DNA of 64,000 nt. Origin: a virus. The notes below the pieces were generated by a model, which saw only the letters and a list, made by a program, of their open reading frames with translations, searched no databases and was not told the origin of the DNA. A program made the position numbers and the translations under genes. The stretch spans positions 20,532-84,531 of IMG/VR virus record IMGVR_UViG_3300028392_000053. The stretch is one strand, 5' to 3'. Shown here piece by piece: positions 45,709-53,091 of this stretch; position 1 is the stretch's first letter, and each line of letters starts with the position of its first letter.

Positions 45709-46578
45709 ATGAATCGTAATGCAAAAGCATTCGTCCAAGCCGCTACTGAGATTTTTGGCGAGAATGCAATTTTGAGCCGTGACCAAATTCAACACGTTGT
45801 TGATGAACGTTCTGTTCCTTATCCCTTCTGGTTTGTTACCCGTCAAGAATTCCGTTCGAATCGTGGCCAATATCGTTTGCCTGATGCACCTGATACCGTG
45901 CGTCCTGTTGCAACCACAACTGTTGTTGAAGAAGCCTCAACTGTTGATATGGCACAAACTGCAACCGTTCATGTTCTCCGTCAAAAGAAACTTGAAGACC
46001 ATGCAGACACTTCTATTCCCGAAAAATACCAAGGCTATGTTCCTTTTGGTTTCTACAAAGACCTGACTTCAATCGTGCTATCACAGGAATTCTTCCCTGT
46101 GTTTATTACTGGTATGTCAGGAAACGGTAAGACACTGATGGTTGAACAAGTGTGTGCTACACTCAAACGTGAATGCATCCGTGTGAATATCTCCGTTGAG
46201 ACTGATGAATCTGACCTGATTGGTGGTCCAACACTGGTCGATGGTAACGTGGTGTACCGTGATGGTCCTGTTATGACTGCCATGAAACGTGGTGCAATCC
46301 TATTGATTGACGAAGTTGACCGTGGCTCCAACAAACTGATGTGTCTCCAAGGTATTCTGGAGGGCAAACCTTACTTCAACAAAAAGTCTGGCGAGTACAT
46401 TTATCCAAAACGTGGCTTCAACGTTGTTGCCACCGCAAACACCAAGGGCCGTGGCTCCGAAGAAGGTCGCTACCTCTCACAAATTCTTGATGATGCGTTC
46501 CTTGAACGTTTCAATATTACCGTAGAACAGGAATATCCTGAAGCCAAAGTCGAACTCAAGATTCTGAAACATTATTGA
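45709..46578 (+). CDS. cobS: CobS-like MoxR-type AAA+ ATPase, N-terminal piece
   Basis: 289 residues from ATG 45709 (GGAGAAC upstream). Walker A TGMSGNGKT near 135-143, Walker B GAILLIDEVDRGS near 195, and VVATANTKGRGSEEGRYLS as sensor region. It matches the CobS-like ATPases of T4-like cyanophages. Normal homology is broken at LKILKHY; the rest of the protein follows in the -1 frame at 46575. It may work with the CobT-like VWA protein at 29787 in a chelatase- or MoxR-like machine. Confidence 0.85.
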   Translation: MNRNAKAFVQAATEIFGENAILSRDQIQHVVDERSVPYPFWFVTRQEFRSNRGQYRLPDAPDTVRPVATTTVVEEASTVDMAQTATVHVLRQKKLEDHADTSIPEKYQGYVPFGFYKDLTSIVLSQEFFPVFITGMSGNGKTLMVEQVCATLKRECIRVNISVETDESDLIGGPTLVDGNVVYRDGPVMTAMKRGAILLIDEVDRGSNKLMCLQGILEGKPYFNKKSGEYIYPKRGFNVVATANTKGRGSEEGRYLSQILDDAFLERFNITVEQEYPEAKVELKILKHY

Positions 46579-46868
46579 ATGATGATGAGTTTGCGGAGAA
46601 TCTTGTAAAGTGGGCTGATGTTATCCGTAAAACATTTGCCGAAGGTGGTGTTGATGAAATTATCTCTACTCGCCGTTTGGTACACATTTCAAAGACCTAT
46701 GCAATCTTTAAAGATCGTCAAAAGGCAATTCAACTCTGTGTGAATCGTTTTGACCAAGAAACCAAGGATTCTTTCCTTGACCTGTATTCAAAGGTTGATG
46801 TTAAAGTTGCAGAGGCAAATGCCGGACCTGTACCAACATATTCACCTAATGATGAAGTACCATTCTAA
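46575..46868 (+). CDS. cobS: CobS-like ATPase, C-terminal piece
   Basis: 97 residues beginning LNDDEFAENLVKWADVIRKT if read from TTG 46575, with IISTRRLVHISKTYAIFKDR and CVNRFDQETKDSFLDLYSKV. This is the normal C-terminal lid region of phage CobS. It overlaps the N-terminal piece by 4 bases in the -1 frame. One extra T in TATTGAAT would join both as H-Y-L-N-D-D. Separate translation from TTG is possible but has no clear ribosome site. Confidence 0.8.
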   Translation: MNDDEFAENLVKWADVIRKTFAEGGVDEIISTRRLVHISKTYAIFKDRQKAIQLCVNRFDQETKDSFLDLYSKVDVKVAEANAGPVPTYSPNDEVPF

Positions 46869-46884
46869 ACTGTGGTATTTTAAC

Positions 46885-46918
46885 AACAGAGTGGTTGCCA
46901 CCAGACTGCCACTCTGTT
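46885..46918 (+). repeat. Perfect 10-base inverted repeat across a promoter
   Basis: AACAGAGTGG (46885-46894) and CCACTCTGTT (46909-46918) flank a 14-base loop that contains the -35 box. It may be an operator or a weak terminator; no T run follows. Confidence 0.65.
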
Positions 46919-46923
46919 ACACT
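46895..46923 (+). promoter_or_regulatory. TTGCCA promoter with weak -10 box
   Basis: TTGCCA (46895-46900), 17-base spacer, TACACT (46918-46923), 37 bases before the ATG at 46960. Confidence 0.5.
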
Positions 46924-46959
46924 TGAATCTGGTAAAACTCTTTTTAAAGGAAATATATT

Positions 46960-47319
46960 ATGCGTACTACTACTAAAATTAATCGTCACGAAAAAATTGC
47001 TTGCGTTATGCTCTCTGGCAAGCCTGTCTCCCCCGCAGAGATTGAGTCCTGTTTCAAAGGCAGTGACCAAGAAGGTGTTCTCTATCGTTTGTCGACCAAC
47101 ATTTACAACATCCGCAAAGATGGTGGAATTGTCCGTGTTTACAAAGATGGTCGTAAAGTGACTGGATATCAATTGGTTAACTTTCAAGAGTTTTCTCCCG
47201 AAGGTCGCTATATTGGTCGTGTACAACCCGTGCAACCTGTTGCACCTGTTGTACCAGTTAAACGTCAGAAGCAAAAAGCTACTGAAACCAACGATATTGC
47301 ATCAACTGAAACAGTTTAA
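46960..47319 (+). CDS. Winged-helix-like phage protein (119 aa)
   Basis: AAAGGAAATATATT precedes the ATG. KIACVMLSGKPVSPAEIESC, RLSTNIYNIRKDGGIVRVYK and DGRKVTGYQLVNFQEF suggest a small winged helix with a beta wing, a fold I know from T4-like cyanophage proteins of this pattern. A Pro/Val-rich tail ends it. May bind DNA; function unknown. Confidence 0.7.
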   Translation: MRTTTKINRHEKIACVMLSGKPVSPAEIESCFKGSDQEGVLYRLSTNIYNIRKDGGIVRVYKDGRKVTGYQLVNFQEFSPEGRYIGRVQPVQPVAPVVPVKRQKQKATETNDIASTETV

Positions 47320-47672
47320 TGGCATTGGTGAAACCACCATCACATTTTAGGCAGGCTCCACATGATGGAGCCTCGCCTTTTGACGATTTCAACTTCACAT
47401 ATAAAGATGTTGTAATCGGTGGTAAAATGGTGCAAGGTACGATCCGTGTGGCTGAACATAAGGTGCTCTCATATGGAACGGAAGAAGAATTTCGACAATT
47501 TTTGAAAACATCGATGGCACATCAAATGGCTGAATACATGATTTCAAATGGTCTTGTTGAATTTACACAACTGCGAGATAATATAACTCGTGATATCCTT
47601 GTGAGGTCCCGTTGTTACCTTGCACCAAGCGATCAAGTTAAAATATTGAGGATGCATTATGCTGGTACTTAA
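47319..47672 (+). CDS. Hypothetical protein (117 aa)
   Basis: TAATG overlap with the previous gene. HFRQAPHDGASPFDDFNFTY, QGTIRVAEHKVLSYGTEEEF, then RSRCYLAPSDQVKILRMHYA. No motif recognised. Confidence 0.68.
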   Translation: MALVKPPSHFRQAPHDGASPFDDFNFTYKDVVIGGKMVQGTIRVAEHKVLSYGTEEEFRQFLKTSMAHQMAEYMISNGLVEFTQLRDNITRDILVRSRCYLAPSDQVKILRMHYAGT

Positions 47673-48225
47673 AGAAATTGATAAAGAACATGTACTGCAA
47701 GTAAAGAAGGTTTTGTTTGAAAACATTAACTTTTTGCTGAATGGACTTCCAGAAACTCTTAGAGATTTCTTGAAGAATAATGCCATTCTTAGTGGTGGTG
47801 CCATTCCTTCACTCATGCATGATGAAACACCTAAAGACTATGATTTGTATTTACGGCATTCACACGACATAGCTTTTTTCAGACGATATGTAAATTCGGA
47901 TTTGGATAAAAATTTGATTCAAGATGCTGATGAAAAATATGTTGATGTGCAGATTGAAGGCAAATTGGTGACTGCAAATGCCACCACATTTAAAAATTCA
48001 ATACAAGTGATTACACTTGCTAATGCTGATTCACGTAGCACATTTGATTTTGTACATTGTATGCCTTGGTATGGAATATCAGACAACAAATTACATATAT
48101 CTCAAAAACAATACAATGCAATTCTTAACAAACATTTGATTAAGAATGAGCATCCAAATGCGTATGCACTATCAAAAAAACGTGTTGAAAAATACACAGC
48201 CAGAGGATGGAGTTTTCCCAAATGA
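47659..48225 (+). CDS. Pol-beta-superfamily nucleotidyltransferase-like protein
   Basis: 188 residues. ILSGGAIPSLMHDETPKDYD then LYLRHS is the GG...DxD pattern of tRNA-nucleotidyltransferase-like enzymes; FDFVHCMPWYGISDNKLHIS is a conserved second block. A family of this type occurs in many large phages. The target nucleic acid or protein is unknown. Confidence 0.75.
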   Translation: MLVLKEIDKEHVLQVKKVLFENINFLLNGLPETLRDFLKNNAILSGGAIPSLMHDETPKDYDLYLRHSHDIAFFRRYVNSDLDKNLIQDADEKYVDVQIEGKLVTANATTFKNSIQVITLANADSRSTFDFVHCMPWYGISDNKLHISQKQYNAILNKHLIKNEHPNAYALSKKRVEKYTARGWSFPK

Positions 48226-48413
48226 AACTTAAATGTGGACCAAAGGACTATTCAGGTAAAATGCAATGGCACAATTGGTTCGCATGGTTTCCTGTCACTG
48301 TGGCAAACAATGATTGTCGATGGCTGGAAACTGTTGACAGACGCGGTAACATAGAGTATACTCCAGATGGTCGACAATACTGGAATTTTGAATACAAAGC
48401 GAGGACAATTTAA
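48222..48413 (+). CDS. Small protein (63 aa)
   Basis: Start at 48222 (ATGA overlap with the previous stop, GGAG upstream). MKLKCGPKDYSGKMQWHNWF, AWFPVTVANNDCRWLETV, end YWNFEYKARTI. Rich in Trp; similar to short conserved phage proteins that begin HxWFAWxPV. Function unknown. Confidence 0.65.
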   Translation: MKLKCGPKDYSGKMQWHNWFAWFPVTVANNDCRWLETVDRRGNIEYTPDGRQYWNFEYKARTI

Positions 48414-48414
48414 C

Positions 48415-48540
48415 ATGGAACTCTTTCACTTTTATCTTGATGCATGGAAATTTTGCAAAGACAATCATATTGATTCGAGCAATATTAAACGTCAAGATTG
48501 GGCAACATGGGCAGTAGAATTCAATGAGTCGGAAGTTTAG
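48415..48540 (+). CDS. Small protein (41 aa)
   Basis: Starts one base after the previous stop and overlaps the ATPase gene by 17 bases. MELFHFYLDAWKFCKDNHID then IKRQDWATWAVEFNESEV. No strong ribosome site except coupling. Function unknown. Confidence 0.5.
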   Translation: MELFHFYLDAWKFCKDNHIDSSNIKRQDWATWAVEFNESEV

Positions 48541-49723
48541 AACTCTTAAAAGAAAGTCTTCTGTTTCGAAAAGAATCGATAGCTGGCTTGCCTCGCTTTC
48601 AAGAAGTGTCGGTAAATCTGGTGGAAAATCAAGAAAACAAAACCAAAAAAATGAAATTATATGGGCAGGTCAAATGACTAAGAAAAAACGTCTACAATGG
48701 TGGAGAAACGAAGGCATACAAATGAATGAAGAAAAAGCGAATGATATTTTCCTAGGTGCAAACGATATTGCAGACCTGTTTTTGACAAAGATTTTGCAGG
48801 AACGTTTTGAACGTGGTCTTGAAACCTTTCAAAAGCGTTTGAGCATGTATGCGTCAAAGAAAGAATGGATGGATTATATTGACACCATTCAAGACATCCG
48901 CCGTTTTCAATTTGAAAATGGCAATGGCTATTTCTTTGATGATGAATCACTGTCATACCTGTATTTCAACATTCACTCAACACACGTATCTGTTGAATTG
49001 GTTGGTGATGATGAATTCGTCAGAGACTATGAAACACGATTCGAAAAAGATTTTGAGTTCGTAACAAACCAAATTGAATGGATTTATTCCGCTGATGGTT
49101 CTTCTATTGAAATTCCACTCCGTCATGACCGTATGCCCGTTGAAGAAATGTATCCGTTTCTTGAAGGTCAAACACTCGCCGAATTTTATAACGGCTTCAT
49201 GCACTCATCTGCATCTATTCTGTTGTTGATTGGTCCACCTGGAACAGGAAAGACCACATTCATTCGTGGGCTACTACAACACTCTGAAGCATCCGCGATT
49301 GTATCTTATGATTCAAATGTTCTGGAGAAAGATTATGTTTTTGCCAACTTCATTGAAGGTGAAAAGAATGTTCTGGTTCTAGAAGATGCTGATATGTTCC
49401 TAAAAGCACGTTCTGAAGGTAACACAATGATGCACAAATTTCTAAACGTTGGTGATGGTCTTGTGACTACACGTAACAAGAAGCTAATCTTCTCCACAAA
49501 CCTCCCATCCATTCGTGATATTGATTCTGCACTTATCCGTCCTGGTCGTTGCTATGACATTCTACACTTTGATGAATTAAACCAAGAACAGGCTCAAAAG
49601 TTGGCATCAAAAGTTGGAACAAAATTGAACCTTGAACGTACTTCATGGTCAATCGCCGATGTGTTCTTTGAACAGAATACAAATATGAAAAAACCAATTC
49701 AAAACAAAATGGGGTTTGTATGA
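48524..49723 (+). CDS. Classical AAA ATPase (BCS1/FtsH-like core)
   Basis: 399 residues. A basic N-terminus (RKFRTLKRKSSVSKRI) and a phage-specific domain precede the AAA core: Walker A LIGPPGTGKTTF near 236-246, Walker B VLVLEDADMF, sensor 1 FSTNLPS and the second region of homology DSALIRPGRCYD with the arginine finger. It likely unfolds or remodels a protein complex. Overlaps the next gene by 4 bases. Confidence 0.85.
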   Translation: MSRKFRTLKRKSSVSKRIDSWLASLSRSVGKSGGKSRKQNQKNEIIWAGQMTKKKRLQWWRNEGIQMNEEKANDIFLGANDIADLFLTKILQERFERGLETFQKRLSMYASKKEWMDYIDTIQDIRRFQFENGNGYFFDDESLSYLYFNIHSTHVSVELVGDDEFVRDYETRFEKDFEFVTNQIEWIYSADGSSIEIPLRHDRMPVEEMYPFLEGQTLAEFYNGFMHSSASILLLIGPPGTGKTTFIRGLLQHSEASAIVSYDSNVLEKDYVFANFIEGEKNVLVLEDADMFLKARSEGNTMMHKFLNVGDGLVTTRNKKLIFSTNLPSIRDIDSALIRPGRCYDILHFDELNQEQAQKLASKVGTKLNLERTSWSIADVFFEQNTNMKKPIQNKMGFV

Positions 49724-49920
49724 TATATGAAATTTCTGACCACTATCAACAATATCAATACTTTTTAGAAGTGAATGATATACGTGAACTCAAACATGTG
49801 AAAATCATGACCAAATACCAAGGCGCTAAGTTTCCTGATGCCATACAGTCTAGGGTTGAGTTTTTCCTCAATCAAGATGAATGGAAGCGACTGGTCGAAG
49901 CCGTAACCAGCACCAAGTGA
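49720..49920 (+). CDS. Small protein (66 aa)
   Basis: ATGA overlap with the ATPase gene. MIYEISDHYQQYQYFLEVND, then FPDAIQSRVEFFLNQDEWKR. Possibly a partner of the ATPase. No motif recognised. Confidence 0.65.
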   Translation: MIYEISDHYQQYQYFLEVNDIRELKHVKIMTKYQGAKFPDAIQSRVEFFLNQDEWKRLVEAVTSTK

Positions 49921-49947
49921 CCTAGGCGCTCCTAGAGCGTTCCAGAC

Positions 49948-49965
49948 TGTTGTTTTTTTGCAACA
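49948..49965 (+). repeat. TGTTG/CAACA inverted repeat
   Basis: TGTTG, an 8-base T-rich loop, CAACA, 15 bases before the -35 box at 49981. Member of the boundary palindrome set. A second small stem CTAGG/CCTAG lies at 49922-49935. Confidence 0.55.
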
Positions 49966-49980
49966 AACGTGAAATAATGC

Positions 49981-50009
49981 TTGCCATTTTACTGTGGTTG
50001 TGTTATAAT
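49981..50009 (+). promoter_or_regulatory. TTGCCA promoter, probably giving a leaderless mRNA
   Basis: TTGCCA (49981-49986), 17-base spacer, TATAAT (50004-50009). The ATG at 50015 is only 5 bases after the -10 box, so the transcript must start at the start codon or later. Confidence 0.7.
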
Positions 50010-50014
50010 ATATT

Positions 50015-50272
50015 ATGAATGCAAACTATTTTCGTATGTTAATCTCGGATGAGATTCGTGAAACACTTATGTGGTCCGGTCTCGCTGAGAATTTCCGTGA
50101 TATTCGAACCAAAGAAGTTGATTCTAAGGGTAAAACCTTCTATCGACTGAAAATGATTGATGGTGAGATTTTGGTGTATTCACCAAAAGTTATTTACATC
50201 AATGGCCACAAAACTCATTCAGTGAATGAGGCTAAACGTCATCTACAGTACAATTACATTGAAAAACTTTAG
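50015..50272 (+). CDS. Small early protein (85 aa)
   Basis: No ribosome site is possible upstream, since the start codon lies at the predicted transcript start. MNANYFRMLISDEIRETLMW, then GKTFYRLKMIDGEILVYSPK and VNEAKRHLQYNYIEKL. Function unknown. Confidence 0.65.
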   Translation: MNANYFRMLISDEIRETLMWSGLAENFRDIRTKEVDSKGKTFYRLKMIDGEILVYSPKVIYINGHKTHSVNEAKRHLQYNYIEKL

Positions 50273-50296
50273 ACTTGGTATTCTATGGAATCCATG

Positions 50297-50325
50297 TTGC
50301 ACCGCAACAAAATATCCTATATAAT
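50297..50325 (+). promoter_or_regulatory. Sigma70-type promoter (TTGCAC)
   Basis: TTGCAC (50297-50302), 17-base spacer, TATAAT (50320-50325), leader of about 57 bases before the gene at 50389, which has AGGAG. Confidence 0.72.
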
Positions 50326-50388
50326 CTAAGTAGTAATGCTAATATGATTACTGCTTTTATTAACCCTCGCTAAATTTAGGAGAAAAAA

Positions 50389-50607
50389 ATGTTCGCAACA
50401 GACAAATTCATCGATACCGTTCAAGGTTCCAAAAAGTATTTCGTGTCCACATTTATTACGGATGAAAACATTCGCAAACCACTTAACGCATTTGTTGATG
50501 CACAAACTGCATTCACGAAACAGATCGTAAAATCCTTCACTGATATTTCGACTCGCGTTACAGAGGAAGCAACAAACGCTGTGCAAAAAGCGGCCAAGGT
50601 AGTTTAA
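50389..50607 (+). CDS. Phasin-like small helical protein
   Basis: 72 residues with a strong TTTAGGAG site. NIRKPLNAFVDAQTAFTKQI followed by VKSFTDISTRVTEEATNAVQ and KAAKVV looks like a phasin-type amphipathic helix pair. Phasins coat polyhydroxyalkanoate granules and are abundant in betaproteobacteria. Similarity is weak and by eye; it may instead be a coiled-coil phage protein. Strong promoter and ribosome site point to high expression. Confidence 0.6.
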   Translation: MFATDKFIDTVQGSKKYFVSTFITDENIRKPLNAFVDAQTAFTKQIVKSFTDISTRVTEEATNAVQKAAKVV

Positions 50608-50608
50608 T

Positions 50609-50752
50609 ATGATGAAGGTGTTCAAAAAACTATTTGTGAGTACATATAGTTCCGAATTAGAACAATTTATTTTATCTAGACATCCAAAAAACATTGGTGA
50701 CATTGAACGATTGACTATCGAATACAGTAGAAAATCCAAACAGTGTAACTAA
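50609..50752 (+). CDS. Small protein (47 aa)
   Basis: Begins one base after the phasin-like gene's stop; two ATGs in tandem. MMKVFKKLFVSTYSSELEQF, then ILSRHPKNIGDIERLTIEYS. The ending resembles short bacterial proteins with a DxExR helix. Function unknown. Confidence 0.55.
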   Translation: MMKVFKKLFVSTYSSELEQFILSRHPKNIGDIERLTIEYSRKSKQCN

Positions 50753-50755
50753 TTG

Positions 50756-50769
50756 CTAAATAATATATC
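50756..50769 (+). promoter_or_regulatory. Possible late promoter (CTAAATA-type)
   Basis: CTAAATAATATAT in the gap between two small genes, a near copy of the site at 5966. Support is the shared sequence only. Confidence 0.3.
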
Positions 50770-50792
50770 TTAGACAATTTTGGTTTTTTATT

Positions 50793-50930
50793 ATGGACAA
50801 TTTTGAGTTATTCCTAGATCAGGTAAAGATATATCAAGAAATCGAAAAACACCGAAAGAGAAGGATTTATGCCTTGACTTTTGGTGTTTTTTGTTTTATG
50901 ATGTTGGTTGGGTTTTATTTTTTTTATTAA
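50793..50930 (+). CDS. Small tail-anchored membrane protein (45 aa)
   Basis: MDNFELFLDQVKIYQEIEKH, a basic RKRR stop signal and a C-terminal membrane segment YALTFGVFCFMMLVGFYFF. No good ribosome site. The orientation should be N-in. Function unknown. Confidence 0.5.
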   Translation: MDNFELFLDQVKIYQEIEKHRKRRIYALTFGVFCFMMLVGFYFFY

Positions 50931-50939
50931 GAGGTTATT

Positions 50940-51236
50940 ATGACTACATTCGTTGAAGTTAATTCCGTTGCACCTAAAAACTGCAAACTCATTGTCAATC
51001 TAGACAATGTAATTGAGATTGCACCATTGGTTTCGGGTGGCTGTGTTCTCTATTTTGCCGCACAAGAAGCCGGCGGTCCACGCACCATGACAGTATCAGA
51101 TAGCTATACTGCATTCATGCAATTCGCAATGCAAACAGTTTCGGCTGATGATATTGCAAAACGCTTTCCAAAAGTCAAGAAAGATATGCCAACAATCAAG
51201 GCACAAGAAGACGGTAAAGGTGTTGAATTTAATTAA
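50940..51236 (+). CDS. Conserved phage protein (98 aa)
   Basis: AAGAGGTTATT precedes the ATG. MTTFVEVNSVAPKNCKLIVN, NVIEIAPLVSGGCVLYFAAQ then a helical tail. The first part resembles small FlbD-like beta proteins with an IVNLDNV core. Function unknown. Confidence 0.65.
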   Translation: MTTFVEVNSVAPKNCKLIVNLDNVIEIAPLVSGGCVLYFAAQEAGGPRTMTVSDSYTAFMQFAMQTVSADDIAKRFPKVKKDMPTIKAQEDGKGVEFN

Positions 51237-51239
51237 TTC

Positions 51240-51527
51240 ATGTATCATACACTAGAAAACATTTTTGGTTGGATTAAAAATGATTATCGTTCTAATCGTT
51301 TTCGTTTTTTTGTTGAGTTGCTTGCTTGGGGGATTAGTATTGGTTGTGCAATCACCATGGCTGTTACAGTCCCCAATCCACCTCTATTGGCGTTGTATCC
51401 TATCTGGATTATTGGTTGCTCCTTGTATGCTTGGGCTAGTTATACTCGGAAATCTTTTGGGATGCTGGCTAACTACCTGCTCTTGGTGACAATTGATTCG
51501 GTTGGTTTGATTAGAATGGTATTATGA
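51240..51527 (+). CDS. Membrane protein with about three segments (95 aa)
   Basis: Hydrophobic stretches FFVELLAWGISIGCAITMAV, LLALYPIWIIGCSLYAWASY and MLANYLLLVTIDSVGLIRMV. The proteins before and after are soluble. Resembles a short membrane protein family known in large phages. Function unknown. Confidence 0.7.
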   Translation: MYHTLENIFGWIKNDYRSNRFRFFVELLAWGISIGCAITMAVTVPNPPLLALYPIWIIGCSLYAWASYTRKSFGMLANYLLLVTIDSVGLIRMVL

Positions 51528-52324
51528 GAATTAAAATCTTCATTGTAACGTGGCAGGATCCAGTAGCACTGGAAGTAAACCTTCATACGTTATTTGAAGG
51601 TTTTAATCCTATACCAGAAGGTGTTGACATTCACGTTAACGTCATCAACAATCATACAAATTTCACAATCGATCCACGGTTTGCACCACATGTAAATGTG
51701 ATACACAATCGTGGAACTCCAGACTTTGCAACCGCAATGCTTGCACGTATGTGGAACATGGCAATCATTCACGGTTTCAAAAATCTAAATGAGCCTGATG
51801 CAGATATTGTTGTCACTGTCCAAGATGATACAGTATGGAATTATGATTGGATTCCACAACTACTCAAAGTGATGAAAGACTTTGACTTCTATGCTGATGA
51901 TGCTGGTGATATGGTGTGTGCATATACACCAAACGCAGTAAAGAAGATTGGCATGTGGGATGAACGCTTTCACTATGGATTTGGTGAAGGTGATTATTTC
52001 CTTCGAGCAATCAAATATTTACCAGAAAAATCTTCAATCAATGATTTTGCACATGGTCGTGTATGGAAACCAACACAACATCTCGCTAAACGTCCAGAAC
52101 CACATTCTGAACGGTATGAGGAACAATCCCGTTCACACAAATACAGAGAACTTTCGTGGGCTAATTTCCTATACAAATGGAAATTTACCGAAATGGAGGG
52201 CAGATGGCCTGAAAATATTCAAGAAATGGTATTGACAACACCTATTGTTTCTGCTACAATACTATATCCCTATTTTGAAATGGACATTGAAAACCTTAAA
52301 GAAAAAGGTTATGTCGTACCGTGA
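51524..52324 (+). CDS. GT-A type glycosyltransferase-like protein
   Basis: 266 residues, ATGA overlap with the membrane gene. IFIVTWQDPVALEVNLHTLF, VTVQDDTVWNYDW (DD motif near residue 105) and MWDERFHYGFGEGDYFLRAI are GT2-like blocks. It lies in the early region far from the sugar cluster, so its target could differ (host component or phage DNA). Acceptor unknown. Confidence 0.78.
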   Translation: MRIKIFIVTWQDPVALEVNLHTLFEGFNPIPEGVDIHVNVINNHTNFTIDPRFAPHVNVIHNRGTPDFATAMLARMWNMAIIHGFKNLNEPDADIVVTVQDDTVWNYDWIPQLLKVMKDFDFYADDAGDMVCAYTPNAVKKIGMWDERFHYGFGEGDYFLRAIKYLPEKSSINDFAHGRVWKPTQHLAKRPEPHSERYEEQSRSHKYRELSWANFLYKWKFTEMEGRWPENIQEMVLTTPIVSATILYPYFEMDIENLKEKGYVVP

Positions 52325-52336
52325 AAGAACTTGAAA

Positions 52337-52906
52337 ATGAATATATTTTATCTCGACAAAGATCCAAAAATTTGTGCTGAAATGCATATTTCTAAACACG
52401 TTGTCAAAATGATTATTGAGTATGCACAACTCATGTCAACTGCACACCGTGTTATTGATGGCTATGAAGAAATTGAAAAGCGTTATGTACACGGTTCCTT
52501 GCCTGCACGTTATCGTAACACAAAAGTGTGGCGTCTAACTGATGCACGTGATGCTACGCTATACAAAGCAACACACATGAACCATCCGTCTGCTATTTGG
52601 TGCCGTGCATCTGAAGCAAACTATGTATGGCTGTACAAAATGTGGGTTCACCTGCTTGAAGAATACACATATCGTTATGGTAAAATTCATGCATGTTCTA
52701 AATTGTTGGAACCTCTAAAAGTTGCACCAAAAAATATCACACAAAAACCTTTTACTGCACCAACACCAGCGATGCCTGATGATGTGAAAGTTCCCGGTAA
52801 TGAACTTGCATCTTACCACAATTACTACAACAAAAACAAACGTAGCTTTGCATCATGGCAAGGCAAAATCAACTCACGTTCAACTCCTTCTTGGTATACA
52901 ATATGA
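52337..52906 (+). CDS. Conserved phage protein with KHVVKM and HPSAIW motifs (189 aa)
   Basis: Start at ATG 52337, 13 bases after the previous stop. MNIFYLDKDPKICAEMHISK, HVVKMIIEYAQLMSTAHRV, THMNHPSAIWCRASEANYVW and EYTYRYGKIHA are strongly conserved in a phage family; the opening resembles the pyrimidine-dimer DNA glycosylase fold, but this is only a hint. Function unknown. Confidence 0.78.
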   Translation: MNIFYLDKDPKICAEMHISKHVVKMIIEYAQLMSTAHRVIDGYEEIEKRYVHGSLPARYRNTKVWRLTDARDATLYKATHMNHPSAIWCRASEANYVWLYKMWVHLLEEYTYRYGKIHACSKLLEPLKVAPKNITQKPFTAPTPAMPDDVKVPGNELASYHNYYNKNKRSFASWQGKINSRSTPSWYTI

Positions 52907-53091
52907 ATGATGAACCTGAATATGATGTGGTGATTGATGTGTTACAGAAACACCATGATAAACTATGGCAAATGACAAAACGAAATATGAATTCTGAATT
53001 TCTTGGCATGGGTATCATGGATGATATCCGTCTAAGCCAAATGGATGAATTGAAAGAAGCAATTAAACTTTGGATAGCAAATAAAAAATGA
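52903..53091 (+). CDS. Small acidic protein (62 aa)
   Basis: ATGA overlap start at 52903. MNDEPEYDVVIDVLQKHHDK, then DDIRLSQMDELKEAIKLWIA. Helical. Function unknown. Confidence 0.65.
   Translation: MNDEPEYDVVIDVLQKHHDKLWQMTKRNMNSEFLGMGIMDDIRLSQMDELKEAIKLWIANKK

Noticed and set aside
51265-51489. 74-codon hydrophobic ORF in another frame of the membrane protein gene
   Set aside because: Hydrophobic runs appear in shifted frames of T-rich membrane genes; no ribosome site supports it and the other frame is coupled to its neighbour.
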